A stretch of 64,000 bases of DNA from Pseudonocardia halophobica (GCF_027922425.1 NZ_BSFQ01000004.1:8464-72463), one strand, 5' to 3'. Shown: positions 7,049 to 14,911, numbered from the stretch's first letter. Notes: generated by a model not told the origin, from the letters alone. Numbers and translations are program-made.

Positions 7049-7905
7049 CCGGCGCGACGAATCCTGGCCGGATCGAGGCCGAGCCGGGGGAGAGGACCGG
7101 GGCGGCGGCCGTCGAGGTGCTGGTGCCCACCCGCAACCGTCCGGTGGAGCTGGCCACCACGCTGGCCGGCCTCGCCGCCCAGGATCACCCCTTCGACGTC
7201 GTGGTCTCGGATCAGTCCGACGCCGCCGCCTCCTACGAGACCGACCCTGCGCAGGCGATGATCCGGGTCCTCGAGCTGCGGGGCCACCGGGTCCGCACCC
7301 GGCGGCACCTGCCCCGCCGCGGCGTCGTCGAGCACCGCGCCGCGCTCCTCGACGCCTCGACCGCGCGGTACGTGCTCTTCCTCGACGACGACGTCTGGCT
7401 CGCGCCCGGCACGATCGCGCTGCTGCACGAGGCGATCGTCGAGCTGGGCTGCGGCATGGTCGGCGCGGCCATGCAGGGCCTGTCGCACCTCGACGACGAG
7501 CGGCGCGCCGAGCAGGAACCGTTCGAGCGCTGGGAGGGCGCGCCGGTCCCGGAGACGCTGTACCCGGACACCCCGGAGTGGGAGCGCTGGCGCCTGCACA
7601 ACGCCGCCACCCCGGTCCACCTGGCCCGCCGGCACCTGCGGCCGGGCGAGCGGTGGCTCGCCTACAAGATCGCCTGGGTGGCGGGCTGCGTGCTCTACGA
7701 CCGCGAGGCGCTCGTGGCGGTCGGCGGCTTCGACTTCTGGCGGGACGTGCCGGAGGAGGCCGTGGGCGAGGACGTCGTGGCCGAGCAGCGGGTCATGGCG
7801 AAGTTCGGCGGGGCCGGGATCCTGCCGTCCGGTGCCGTGCACCTGGAGTCGGACACCACGATCCCGGACCGTCCGGTGACCGCCGACGGCGTGCTCAGGG
7901 GCTGA
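7045..7905 (+). CDS. glycosyltransferase family 2-like protein
   Basis: A 286-residue GT-A-fold protein. It opens with VEVLVPTRNRPVELATTLAGLA, the nucleotide-binding first strand, and has a metal-binding DXD equivalent in YVLFLDDDVWLAPG. A later VAGCVLYDREALVAVGGFDF segment with the acidic EEAVGEDVVAEQRVM is typical of inverting family-2 enzymes. No membrane segment is seen, so it would act in the cytoplasm. GTG start at 7045 overlaps the dehydrogenase stop (GTGA). At its 3' end it overlaps the convergent family-9 gene by 11 bp. Sugar donor and acceptor unknown. Confidence 0.85.
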   Translation: MTGATNPGRIEAEPGERTGAAAVEVLVPTRNRPVELATTLAGLAAQDHPFDVVVSDQSDAAASYETDPAQAMIRVLELRGHRVRTRRHLPRRGVVEHRAALLDASTARYVLFLDDDVWLAPGTIALLHEAIVELGCGMVGAAMQGLSHLDDERRAEQEPFERWEGAPVPETLYPDTPEWERWRLHNAATPVHLARRHLRPGERWLAYKIAWVAGCVLYDREALVAVGGFDFWRDVPEEAVGEDVVAEQRVMAKFGGAGILPSGAVHLESDTTIPDRPVTADGVLRG

Positions 7906-8854
7906 ACACCGGGGATCGGGGGACCAGCAGCGCCGCACGCACCGCCGCCGCGACCGCCGCCGGGGAGATGTCTGCCATGCAGGCCGGCCCCCCGGTGGCG
8001 GTGAGCGGGCATCGGGCCTCCCACCAGCACACCTGCTCGGTGATCGCCGTAGGCCGTCGGTGCGGGCACTCCGGCAGGCCCTGCAGGTTCGTGGCCGGGT
8101 CGTCGAGCCCGTAGCGGGCGGCGAGGGTGGGGCCGAACAGGCCGACGGTCCGCGCGCCGACCGCCGCCGCGACGCGCGCCGGGCCGGTGTCCCCGCCCAC
8201 CACGACCCCGCCGCGTCGCGCGACGGCGGCGAACCGGGCGGCGAGGCCCCGCAGGTCCGTCGGCGGGAGCTCCGGCACGGGGCTGCCGGGACCGGCGGCC
8301 ACCACCGGGAGGCCGTCCAGCAGGTCGACGAGCGCGGCCCAGTGGGGCCACAGCTTCACCGCCATCCCCGCGCCCGGTACGAGCACGACGGGCACGCCTG
8401 TCGGCAGGTCGCCGTCGGCCGCGTGGACCTCGGCGTCGGTCAGGTGGATCCGCGGCGGCCGGTACTCCGGCCCGACCAGCCCCTCCTCGACGAGGATCCG
8501 CACGTAGCGGCGGGAGACCGGCTCGTCGGGCGGCGGGGAGCGCCACAGGTTCGTGACGCCCGGGATCCCGCGCTCCTCGACCAGGTCCGGGATCCCGTGC
8601 AGCCGGGTGGTGCTGACGACGAGGTCCGTGTTCTCCAGCGCCGCCTCGACCGCCTCCCGCTCCCGCCCCTTCTCCGCACGCAGCACCTCGGCCACCGCGG
8701 GGTCGGAGTCGAGCAGGGTGGCGCCGGGATCGTGGGTCAGCACGCGCAGCGCGGCCCGGGGGAACCGCTCGGCCAGCCCGTGCACCACGGGCAGCGCCAT
8801 GACGAGGTCGCCCAGCCCGCCGAGCAGGTCGATGACCAGGATGTCGTCAGGCAC
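7895..8854 (-). CDS. glycosyltransferase family 9 (heptosyltransferase-like)
   Basis: About 319 residues. Family marks are ILVIDLLGGLGDLVMALPVVHGLAE at the start, VVLVPGAGMAVKLWPHW in the middle and VVVGGDTGPARVAAAVGARTVGLFGP at the donor site. The C-terminus is Cys-rich (CPHRRP, CWWEARCP, CMADI), as in several actinobacterial members. There is no ATG; I prefer GTG 8854, which has GAGG nine bases upstream, over GTG 8860. The start overlaps the end of the upstream family-4 gene (stop at 8847), so the two are translated together. Acceptor unknown. Confidence 0.85.
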   Translation of the reverse strand: MPDDILVIDLLGGLGDLVMALPVVHGLAERFPRAALRVLTHDPGATLLDSDPAVAEVLRAEKGREREAVEAALENTDLVVSTTRLHGIPDLVEERGIPGVTNLWRSPPPDEPVSRRYVRILVEEGLVGPEYRPPRIHLTDAEVHAADGDLPTGVPVVLVPGAGMAVKLWPHWAALVDLLDGLPVVAAGPGSPVPELPPTDLRGLAARFAAVARRGGVVVGGDTGPARVAAAVGARTVGLFGPTLAARYGLDDPATNLQGLPECPHRRPTAITEQVCWWEARCPLTATGGPACMADISPAAVAAAVRAALLVPRSPVFSP

Positions 8855-9971
8855 CCGCACAGACCTCGGCGTAGATCTTCCGGTGCAGCTCCGCGATCCG
8901 TTCCCAGCTCCGCGCGGCGCCGACCGCCTCCCCGCCGGCGGCCACGCGCAGGCGCAGGGCCGGGTCGTCGAGCAGCCGGCGGAGGGCGTCGGCGAGGGCG
9001 GCACCGTCGCGGACGGTCGGGGCGACCACCACGGTCTCCCCGTCGACCAGCTCGGGATCGGGCGGGTCGGCGCGGGTGACGACCGTCGGCAGGCCGTGCG
9101 CGAAGGCGGACAGCAGCGCGCCGCTCTTGGTCGTGGCGCCGGCGGTGAGCGGGAACGCGGCGAGGTCGGCGGCGTGCAGCGCGGCCGAGACCTCCTTCTC
9201 GGGCAGGTGCCCGGTCACCGTGACGTGCTCCGCGACGCCCGCCGCCTCGATCTGGCCGAGCAGCTCGGACCGGAAGGCCTGCGCCTCGTCCTCGGGCAGG
9301 GCCAGCGAGGTGAACCCGCCGACGACGAGCAGGTGCAGCCGGTCCCGGCCCTCGGCGCGCAGCCGCGCGAGCGCCTCGGCCAGGTACCGGATGCCCTTCA
9401 CGGGGTGGACGAACCCGAAGAAGGCGACGACCTCGGCGTCGTCCGGCACCCCGAGCCGGCGGCGCGTGTCGGTGCGGGGCGCCGGTCCGAGGTCCGGCAC
9501 GTTCGGCGCCAGCGGCACGAGCACCGGCTCGACGCGCATGCGCTCGCGCAGGGTCCGCTCGTGGCCCGCGTTCGTGGTGAGCACGGCGGCGCTGCGGGGG
9601 ACGAGCCGCCAGGTCTCGCGGTCGATGCCGCGGCGCTCCACCGCGCGCCACACCTGGCGGGGCACCCAGGACGGGGAGGCCCACCAGCCGTACTCGTGCA
9701 CCGTCGTCACGACGGGGGCCCGGACCAGGTCGGGCAGCAGACCCGGCCAGGGGGAGAAGCCGAAGGCCGAGGGGGCGAACTGCACGTGCACCACATCCGG
9801 CCCGAGCGCGCGGATCCGCCGCGCCGCGCGGGCGACACTCGCCGGCGATCCGGCCACGCTCACGGGCTCGACGTGCTCGCCGGACTCCCGCAGCGTCTCG
9901 GCCAGGTGGGCGGTGTAGTCGGCCACGCCGTCGCGGGCGGGGTCGGCTCCGCCCTGCACCATCACGATCAC
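8847..9971 (-). CDS. glycosyltransferase family 4 (GT-B)
   Basis: A 374-residue GT-B protein. The N-terminal acceptor domain has the ADYTAHLAETLRESG helix and VVHVQFAPSAFGFSPWPGL. The donor domain starts near AEVVAFFGFVHPVKGIRYLAEAL (the family-4 G-x-x-x-x-x-K-G pattern), with TKSGALLSAFAHGLPTVVT for the E-x7-E-like region. GTG 9971 is chosen because a GTTT-N15-GGGAAC promoter ends nine bases upstream; ATG 9962 is the alternative. It is divergent from a family-9 gene with a matching promoter and is followed by another family-9 gene overlapping it. Likely role: envelope or capsular glycan assembly (inference). Confidence 0.85.
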   Translation of the reverse strand: MIVMVQGGADPARDGVADYTAHLAETLRESGEHVEPVSVAGSPASVARAARRIRALGPDVVHVQFAPSAFGFSPWPGLLPDLVRAPVVTTVHEYGWWASPSWVPRQVWRAVERRGIDRETWRLVPRSAAVLTTNAGHERTLRERMRVEPVLVPLAPNVPDLGPAPRTDTRRRLGVPDDAEVVAFFGFVHPVKGIRYLAEALARLRAEGRDRLHLLVVGGFTSLALPEDEAQAFRSELLGQIEAAGVAEHVTVTGHLPEKEVSAALHAADLAAFPLTAGATTKSGALLSAFAHGLPTVVTRADPPDPELVDGETVVVAPTVRDGAALADALRRLLDDPALRLRVAAGGEAVGAARSWERIAELHRKIYAEVCAGA

Positions 9972-9980
9972 CTGTGGACG

Positions 9981-10005
9981 GTTCCCGAGGAGCCGCCCGG
10001 GAAAC
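9981..10005 (-). promoter_or_regulatory. sigma-B/F-type promoter of family-4 gene
   Basis: Minus strand: GTTT, 15 bp, GGGAAC, nine bases, GTG at 9971. The -35 is the ideal GTTT; the -10 variant GGGAAC is shared with the divergent gene. Confidence 0.5.
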
Positions 10006-10036
10006 GCGCCCGGACGAGCGGTGGTCCACTGTGCGG

Positions 10037-10061
10037 GGTTGACGGGAAGCAGGACGGGAAC
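10037..10061 (+). promoter_or_regulatory. sigma-B/F-type promoter of family-9 gene
   Basis: Plus strand: GGTT, 15 bp, GGGAAC, nine bases, GTG at 10071. The same variant -10 as the divergent promoter at 9981-10005 suggests joint control of the two transcription units. Confidence 0.5.
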
Positions 10062-10070
10062 AGACCGATC

Positions 10071-11186
10071 GTGTTCGAACATCCGGCGGCCCTGGCGGGC
10101 GCCCCCGTGAACTGGCCGGCGCTGCGCCGGATCCTGGTCGTGCGGCCGGACAACCTGGGCGACGTCCTGCTCACCGGCCCCGCCCTCGCCGCCCTCCGGG
10201 CCGCGGCCCCGCACGCCCGGATCGACCTGCTCGCCTCGCCCGGCGGCGGGGCCGCCGCCACCCTGCTGCCCGAGATCGACGACGCCGTGGTCGCGCGGGT
10301 GTCCTGGCAGCAGATCGACGGCCCGACCGGCGAGGACCGGGACCCGGACGCCGACCTGGTCGCCGAGCTCGCGGACCGCGCCTACGACGCCGCGGTGCTG
10401 CTGACCTCGTTCTCGCAGTCCCCGTGGCCCGCCGCGGAGGTCTGCCGGCGGGCGGGCATCCCGATCCGGGCCGGGCTGTCGAAGGAGTTCGGCGGCACCG
10501 CCCTCACGCACTGGGTGCCCGCGCCCGACGACGGCCTCCACCAGGTCGACCGGGCCCTCCACCTGCTCGGGCGGCTCGGGATCCCCGCGGCGGCCCGCAC
10601 CCTGCACGCCGCGGTCCCCGCGGCGGGCCGCAGCCAGGCCCGGGAAGCGCTCGCCGGGCTCGGGCTGCCGCCGGGCCCGTACGCGGTGCTGCTGCCCGGC
10701 GCCTCCTGCCCGTCCCGCCGGTACCTGGGGTTCCGCGAGGTCGCGGCCGGATTGGGGAGCCGGCTCCCGGTCGTCGTCTCCGGGCCGGCGGCGGAGGAGG
10801 ACCTGGTCCGCTCGATCGCCGACGGCTTGCCCGGGGTGTTCCCGCTGGCCGGGACGCTCGACGTGCCGGGCCTGGCCGGCCTGCTCGACGGAGCCGCCGT
10901 CGCCGTGACCAACAACAGTGGCGGCATGCACCTCGCCGACGCCGTCGGCACGCCGGTGACCGTGCTGTTCGCCGGCACCGAGGACGTCGACCAGTACCGG
11001 CCGCGGTCGGTGCCCGCCGCCGTCCTCGGCCGCCCGGTCTCGTGCAGCCCGTGCCGCCAGTTCCGCTGCCCCTTCGCGCTGGAGTGCCTCGACGTGCCGC
11101 CGGCCGAGGTCGTGACCGCCGCCCTCGACCTCGCCGGCACCTCGTCCGGTGTGGAAATCAGCGCAGTGGGAATCCCTGTCGCATGA
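10071..11186 (+). CDS. glycosyltransferase family 9 (heptosyltransferase-like)
   Basis: A 371-residue family-9 enzyme: ILVVRPDNLGDVLLTGPALAAL at the N-terminus, AVLLPGASCPSRRYL in the middle and VAVTNNSGGMHLADAVGTPVTVLFAG at the donor site, followed by a CSPCRQFRCPFALEC cysteine cluster near the end. GTG 10071 is chosen because of the stress-type promoter nine bases upstream; GTG 10107 is possible. The stop overlaps the ATG of a 55-residue acidic protein. As with the other two family-9 genes, the sugar is presumably heptose-like but unproven. Confidence 0.87.
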   Translation: MFEHPAALAGAPVNWPALRRILVVRPDNLGDVLLTGPALAALRAAAPHARIDLLASPGGGAAATLLPEIDDAVVARVSWQQIDGPTGEDRDPDADLVAELADRAYDAAVLLTSFSQSPWPAAEVCRRAGIPIRAGLSKEFGGTALTHWVPAPDDGLHQVDRALHLLGRLGIPAAARTLHAAVPAAGRSQAREALAGLGLPPGPYAVLLPGASCPSRRYLGFREVAAGLGSRLPVVVSGPAAEEDLVRSIADGLPGVFPLAGTLDVPGLAGLLDGAAVAVTNNSGGMHLADAVGTPVTVLFAGTEDVDQYRPRSVPAAVLGRPVSCSPCRQFRCPFALECLDVPPAEVVTAALDLAGTSSGVEISAVGIPVA

Positions 11187-11350
11187 GCACTCCCCGAGAG
11201 AACGAGCCCGAGGTGCGCGACGTCATGGTCCCCGAGGAGCAGGTCCACCCGGACCACCGCGAGCACGCCAAGACGCCGCACCCGGTCGACGACGACGAGC
11301 TCGAGGCCCGCACCGAGCACGAGCGGCGTCAGGTCGACGCCGACCGCTGA
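11183..11350 (+). CDS. small acidic, probably disordered protein
   Basis: A 55-residue, highly charged protein (many Glu, Asp, His, Arg, Pro), with no hydrophobic segment and no recognised domain. The ATG lies inside the stop of the family-9 glycosyltransferase (ATGA). The 31-bp repeat array begins at its last codons. It parallels the 74-residue acidic protein coupled to another family-9 gene at 246-470; the two are not obviously alignable, only similar in size, composition and position. Function unknown. Confidence 0.6.
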   Translation: MSTPRENEPEVRDVMVPEEQVHPDHREHAKTPHPVDDDELEARTEHERRQVDADR

Positions 11351-11445
11351 GCGGAGCTTGCGGAGCGAGCATGGGCGCTGAGCGGAGCTTGCGGAGCGAG
11401 CATCGGCGCTGACCGGAGCTTGCGGAGCGAGCATCGGCGCTGACC
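11346..11445. repeat. 31-bp intergenic tandem repeats, GCGGAGCTTGCGGAGC family
   Basis: Three copies with exact 31-bp period starting at 11346, 11377 and 11408, and a partial fourth at 11439. Each carries GCGGAGCTTGCGGAGCGAGC followed by ATGGGC or ATCGGC. Read in reverse, the unit (GATGCTCGCTCCGCAAGCTC) matches the 33-bp repeats inside the Rieske oxygenase gene at 34462-34626. The first copy overlaps the stop codon of the acidic-protein gene. Confidence 0.9.
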
Positions 11446-11453
11446 GGTCCGCG

Positions 11454-11487
11454 GAAGGGGCGCGATCCACTGTGGTCGCGCCCCTTC
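11454..11487 (+). terminator. hairpin terminator after the family-9/acidic-protein operon
   Basis: Perfect 12-bp stem (GAAGGGGCGCGA at 11454-11465 with its complement at 11476-11487) around a 10-base loop. It is followed by no U-tract, as is usual in high-GC actinobacteria. A similar stem (GGGCGCGATCC) serves at 13951. Confidence 0.75.
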
Positions 11488-11692
11488 GCCGTGTCCGGGG
11501 GTGGTGTGGTGCGGTGGCCGGCGCCTCGAGCGGCGCCGACGTCGGCTCTGGACCCGGCTGGTCGCCGATGTCGTCCGCACCCGGGTTCCCAACGGCGGTC
11601 GTGGCGGGCTTCGTTCTCGACGAGACTTCCCTTGGTAGGGCTCTCGTCATCAGCGAGATCATCCACCGCGGAACATGCTCCGGAGAGACCTC
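11488..11692. other. intergenic stretch, nothing recognised
   Basis: About 200 bases between the terminator and the broken hydrolase gene. No convincing promoter, repeat or small gene is seen, apart from a ribosome site (GGAGAG, from 11682) just before the hydrolase ATG. Confidence 0.4.
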
Positions 11693-12327
11693 ATGACCCA
11701 GGAAAAGGTCACTTCCAAGGACGGCACACCAATCGCCTACTGGCGTAGTGGCGACGGACCGCCGCTCGTGCTGGTGCACGGGACATCCGCCGACCACAGC
11801 CGGTGGGCTCCCGTCCTGCCGACATTCGAGCAGCGCCACACGGTCCACGCCATCGACCGTCGCGGTCGCGGCGGCAGCGGCGACTCGGAGAACTTTGCGA
11901 TAGAGCGGGAGTTCGAGGACGTGGGCGCGGTGGTGGACTCGCTCGGGAGCTGGCGAAACCGGACGAAATCGCGGCGACCATGGCGCGTCAGGTCGCAGGA
12001 GTGCCGCCGGAGGTGGTGGCGTACATGCGATCCCTACCGGCATGGCAGGCACGTGTGGCGGCGGCGCACACGATTCCGCGGGAATTGCGCGCGGTCAAAG
12101 CGTACCGGTTCGATCCGGAGCGGTTCCGCGATCTCGCGGTACCGACGCTGCTGCTGAACGGAAGCGAGAGCTCGCCCGGCTTTCGAATGGCCGAAGAGGC
12201 CGTGGACGAGACGGTGCCGGACTCTCGAATCGTCGTCATGCCCGGGCAGGGGCACGTGGCCATCGACACCGGGACCGACCTCTTCGCGGCCGAGGTTCTC
12301 CGGTTCACCGGGAATTCTTGGCCGTAA
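11693..12327 (+). pseudogene. broken alpha/beta-hydrolase
   Basis: The first part (11693 to about 11945) reads as the start of an alpha/beta-hydrolase: VTSKDGTPIAYWRSGDGPPLVLVHGTSADHSRW (oxyanion HG), then VHAIDRRGRGGSGDS. The frame then shifts, and from about 11950 the C-terminal part continues in another frame: ELAKPDEIAATMARQVAG, VPTLLLNGSESSP, VVMPGQGHVAIDT (with the catalytic His). The middle, which should hold the nucleophile elbow G-x-S-x-G, is absent, so an internal deletion plus a frameshift has destroyed the gene. A good ribosome site and ATG remain. Codon use is slightly less GC-rich than the neighbours, which may mean foreign origin. Confidence 0.8.
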
Positions 12328-12409
12328 GCGGCTCGGGAACTGTCGTCGACGCACGAGTAAGGATTTCGGGCAGCACAGGTAGGCCCCCACTGAGGGCTCG
12401 CATGCTCGT

Positions 12410-13702
12410 TCATCCCAACGGCGTCAGTACCGGTGGTGGTCGTCGGCGGGGTGTGCGGCTGCGGTCGATCCAGCTCGGGGGGAGGAACTCGGGCAGCCCG
12501 TCGACCATCCGGACCTCCCAGTGGGAGTGGTGGATCAGCCGGTGGTGGACCGAGCAGAGCATGACGAGGTTGTGCAGGGCGGTGGGGCCGCCGTGCTGCC
12601 ACTCGCGCACGTGGTGGATGTCGCACCAGGACGGTGGGCGGTCGCAGCCGGGGAAGGCGCAGCCGCGGTCGCGGACGGTGACCGCGCGGCGCAGCCCGTC
12701 CGGGACGGTGCGGGAGATCCGCCCGACGTCGAGCGGAACCCCGGTGCCGTCGAGCACGACCGGGATGACCGCCGCGTCACACGCCAACTGGCGCAGGGTC
12801 TGCGGGGTGAGCTGGCCGCCGAACTCCAGCGATGCGTTTGCCGCGCGGCGCTCCAGATCCTCCAGCCGCACCGTGACGGTCAACTGCGGGCGCCGGCCCC
12901 CGGCCTCGGACAGCCGCCCGCGAGACAGCACCTGCGCGCACACCTCGGCCAGCGCCTCGGCCTGCCGCTCGGCGGCACTGCGTTGGTCGTCGGCGTCGCG
13001 CGGGGAGGCGCCGGCATCCACGGCGGCGGCGATGGCGTCGAACAGTGCGGCGTCGTCGTAGCGGCCGGCGAGCTTGCCGCCGGGGCGGGTGCGGAAGCGC
13101 GAGAGCCGCAGTTCGTTGAGCTGCGCGGGTGGGGTGTCGTCGGGTTCGGGCCCGTCCTGGTCGAGGAGCTCGAGCAGTTGGGTGCCCCAGGTGTGCAGCT
13201 CGGAGGGTGTGGAGATCGCGGCGTTGGCGGCGAGTTGGACTTCGGCGCCGGCCCAGGTCTTCGGGTCGAGTCGGCGGGCGGGGCCGCTGTCGAGCAGCCG
13301 GGCGATGACTTCGACGTGGCGGAGCCCGGCTTCGCCGGAGGCGAACACGGTCGCGGTCGCGGGCAGCCGGGCGGGTAGGGCCGCCGTGCCGTCGAGCCCG
13401 ATCTGTTCGCAGACGTTCTCGGCGGCGATCACGCGGCGGCGGGCTTCGAAGCGTTCCCATCCGAGTAGATCGGACAGGGCACCGGTGGGCGAGCGGTAGC
13501 CGCGCTCGGCGAACACACCCCGCCGCTGGAGATCGGCGGTCGCCTCGACCACGGCCCGGTCGAGAGCGCGCCGGGCCTCCTCGCACACCCGCAGCGCGTC
13601 GATGACCTCATCGGCCCCGGCAGCGGGCCCGGCGGCATCGGTCAGCTGCGCGATGGCCTGCTGGAGGCGGTCGCGCGCGGCACCGACGGGCCCTGCGTCC
13701 AT
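12410..13702 (-). CDS. DUF222/13E12-type HNH endonuclease-like protein
   Basis: A 430-residue protein with an N-terminal DUF222 (13E12 repeat) domain of about 300 residues and a C-terminal HNH nuclease motif: CAFPGCDRPPSWCDIHHV, EWQHGGPTALHNLVMLC, HHRLIHH. The zinc-knuckle cysteines and the catalytic His pair are present, so it looks intact. These genes are multicopy and mobile-like in mycobacteria and pseudonocardias; their role is unproven. ATG 13702. A perfect LexA box lies directly upstream over a TAAGAT -10 element, so DNA-damage induction is predicted. It is read against the broken hydrolase and shows no operon partner. Confidence 0.9.
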   Translation of the reverse strand: MDAGPVGAARDRLQQAIAQLTDAAGPAAGADEVIDALRVCEEARRALDRAVVEATADLQRRGVFAERGYRSPTGALSDLLGWERFEARRRVIAAENVCEQIGLDGTAALPARLPATATVFASGEAGLRHVEVIARLLDSGPARRLDPKTWAGAEVQLAANAAISTPSELHTWGTQLLELLDQDGPEPDDTPPAQLNELRLSRFRTRPGGKLAGRYDDAALFDAIAAAVDAGASPRDADDQRSAAERQAEALAEVCAQVLSRGRLSEAGGRRPQLTVTVRLEDLERRAANASLEFGGQLTPQTLRQLACDAAVIPVVLDGTGVPLDVGRISRTVPDGLRRAVTVRDRGCAFPGCDRPPSWCDIHHVREWQHGGPTALHNLVMLCSVHHRLIHHSHWEVRMVDGLPEFLPPSWIDRSRTPRRRPPPVLTPLG

Positions 13703-13708
13703 GCCTTG

Positions 13709-13731
13709 ATCTTACTCGAACTAGTGTTCGA
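13709..13731 (-). promoter_or_regulatory. LexA SOS box over the HNH gene promoter
   Basis: TCGAACTAGTGTTCGA at 13716-13731 is a perfect match to the mycobacterial/actinobacterial SOS box TCGAAC-N4-GTTCGA. On the minus strand it is followed at once by a TAAGAT -10 hexamer (13709-13714) and, six bases on, the ATG at 13702. LexA bound here would block the promoter, and the mRNA would be leaderless. Confidence 0.85.
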
Positions 13732-13950
13732 ACAGTGGCTTATCGTCGCAGGTCAGCGGCCACTCAGCGCGAACTGGAGGCGCCCCACGAGCAGGTGTCG
13801 CAGAGCCTCAACCGCTCGTCGCGTCCCACTCACCGCTCCCCACGAACATGCTCAATGACCTGAATGGCCGCCAGGTGCGCGGCTGCTCGACCGCCCGACC
13901 CCGACACCGCCACCCGAACCCGAACCGCACTCATGCCCCACACAGAGGAA
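13732..13950. other. intergenic stretch upstream of the HNH gene
   Basis: About 220 bases with no recognised gene, promoter or repeat. Base composition is slightly less GC-rich than the coding regions near it. Confidence 0.4.
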
Positions 13951-13976
13951 GGGCGCGATCCCCACGGATCGCGCCC
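13951..13976 (-). terminator. hairpin terminator after the DUF3618 gene
   Basis: Perfect 11-bp stem GGGCGCGATCC (13951-13961) with its complement (13966-13976) around a 4-base loop, 25 bp past the stop of the minus-strand DUF3618 gene. It resembles the stem at 11454. Confidence 0.75.
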
Positions 13977-14000
13977 CTCATCCCGTCCCGGACGAGACCC

Positions 14001-14435
14001 TCACCTCCGCCGCCTGCGCAGCACGACCAGGAGCACGGCGAGGAGGGCGGCCCCGGCTCCGGCGGCCACGGCCGACGTGCGGTCCCGGCCCCCGAGCGCC
14101 GAGTCGAGGGTGCCCACGGCCTGCTTCGCCGTCCCGGCGGTCCGGGTCAGCACCTCGCGCCCGACCACCTGCGCCTGACCGACACCCGCCTTGACCTGCT
14201 CGGTCGCCTGGCCCGCGCCCGCCTTCACCTGCTCGGTCGCCTGGCCCACGCCGGCCTTGACCTGCTCGGTCGCACGCCCGACGCCCGCCTTGACCTGGTC
14301 GGTCGCCTGGTCGCGAGCGGCGCGGGCACGGGAGCCGACGTCGACGCGGTCGGCCAGCGCCGAGGCCGTGCGGCCGAGCTCCTCACGTTCGGCGGCGATC
14401 CGGTCCCGCAGCTCTTCGGGGGTCGGCTCGCTCAC
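14001..14435 (-). CDS. DUF3618-type membrane protein with 11-residue repeats
   Basis: A 144-residue protein. The N-terminus TPEELRDRIAAEREELGRT is the DUF3618 signature seen in small actinobacterial membrane-associated proteins. The centre has four 11-residue repeats of the type ATEQVKAGVGQ, likely a long amphipathic helix, and the end has one membrane helix (SAVAAGAGAALLAVLLVVL) with an Arg-rich cytoplasmic stop. GTG 14435 overlaps the stop of the holin-family gene (GTGA). The pair is driven by a sigma-B-type promoter. Role: probably envelope stress; mechanism unknown. Confidence 0.85.
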   Translation of the reverse strand: MSEPTPEELRDRIAAEREELGRTASALADRVDVGSRARAARDQATDQVKAGVGRATEQVKAGVGQATEQVKAGAGQATEQVKAGVGQAQVVGREVLTRTAGTAKQAVGTLDSALGGRDRTSAVAAGAGAALLAVLLVVLRRRRR

Positions 14436-14869
14436 CGGTGGACCTCCCGCTTGATCGTCTCGACGTCCGCCTTGGTGCTGTCGATGGCCTGCTCCGGCAG
14501 CGGCGGGGTGCCTCGGCCGATCTGCTTCTTGGCCACGAGCGCGAGCACGCCGCCGAGCGCCACGAGCACCGCGCCGACGATCAGCGCCGACGCCCACACC
14601 GGCAGCACGAGGGCCAACGCGGCGATCGCGGCGGCGACGAACGCCAGACCGCCGGCGAGCGCGAGCATGGTGCCCGCGCCGGCCAGTCCGGCCCCGATGC
14701 CGACCGCCTTGCCCTTGGCCGTCACCTCCGCCTTCGCCAGCTGGACCTCGTCGGTGACGAGGGTCCGGACCTGGTCGGACAGCTGCCGGAGGAGGTCGGC
14801 GGTGGACAGCTCGGCCGGGTCCGGTCGGGCGGTCCCGCCCCGCTGGTCTGGATGGAGTGAGCTGGTCAT
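14432..14869 (-). CDS. phage-holin-superfamily (actinobacterial holin-like) membrane protein
   Basis: A 145-residue protein with an N-terminal soluble helix (LLRQLSDQVRTLVTDEVQLAKAEVT), characteristic of the Phage_holin_3_6/DUF1469 family, followed by two membrane helices (about residues 55-80 and 86-112). Despite the family name nothing here suggests a prophage; in actinobacteria such genes commonly sit beside DUF3618 genes, as here. The ATG at 14869 lies nine bases from a GTGT-N15-GGGTAG promoter. Translation is coupled to the DUF3618 gene downstream. Confidence 0.88.
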   Translation of the reverse strand: MTSSLHPDQRGGTARPDPAELSTADLLRQLSDQVRTLVTDEVQLAKAEVTAKGKAVGIGAGLAGAGTMLALAGGLAFVAAAIAALALVLPVWASALIVGAVLVALGGVLALVAKKQIGRGTPPLPEQAIDSTKADVETIKREVHR

Positions 14870-14878
14870 GGCCCTCGG

Positions 14879-14903
14879 CTACCCCCGGCACCCGGCGGTA
14901 CAC
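14879..14903 (-). promoter_or_regulatory. sigma-B/F-type promoter of holin-like gene
   Basis: Minus strand: GTGT, 15 bp, GGGTAG, nine bases, ATG at 14869. Confidence 0.65.
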
Positions 14904-14911
14904 ACCGCAGG

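Noticed and set aside
14432..14869. Prophage holin
   Set aside because: The holin-superfamily name is a fold label; no phage structural, integrase or lysis genes are near, and it pairs with DUF3618 under a stress promoter.
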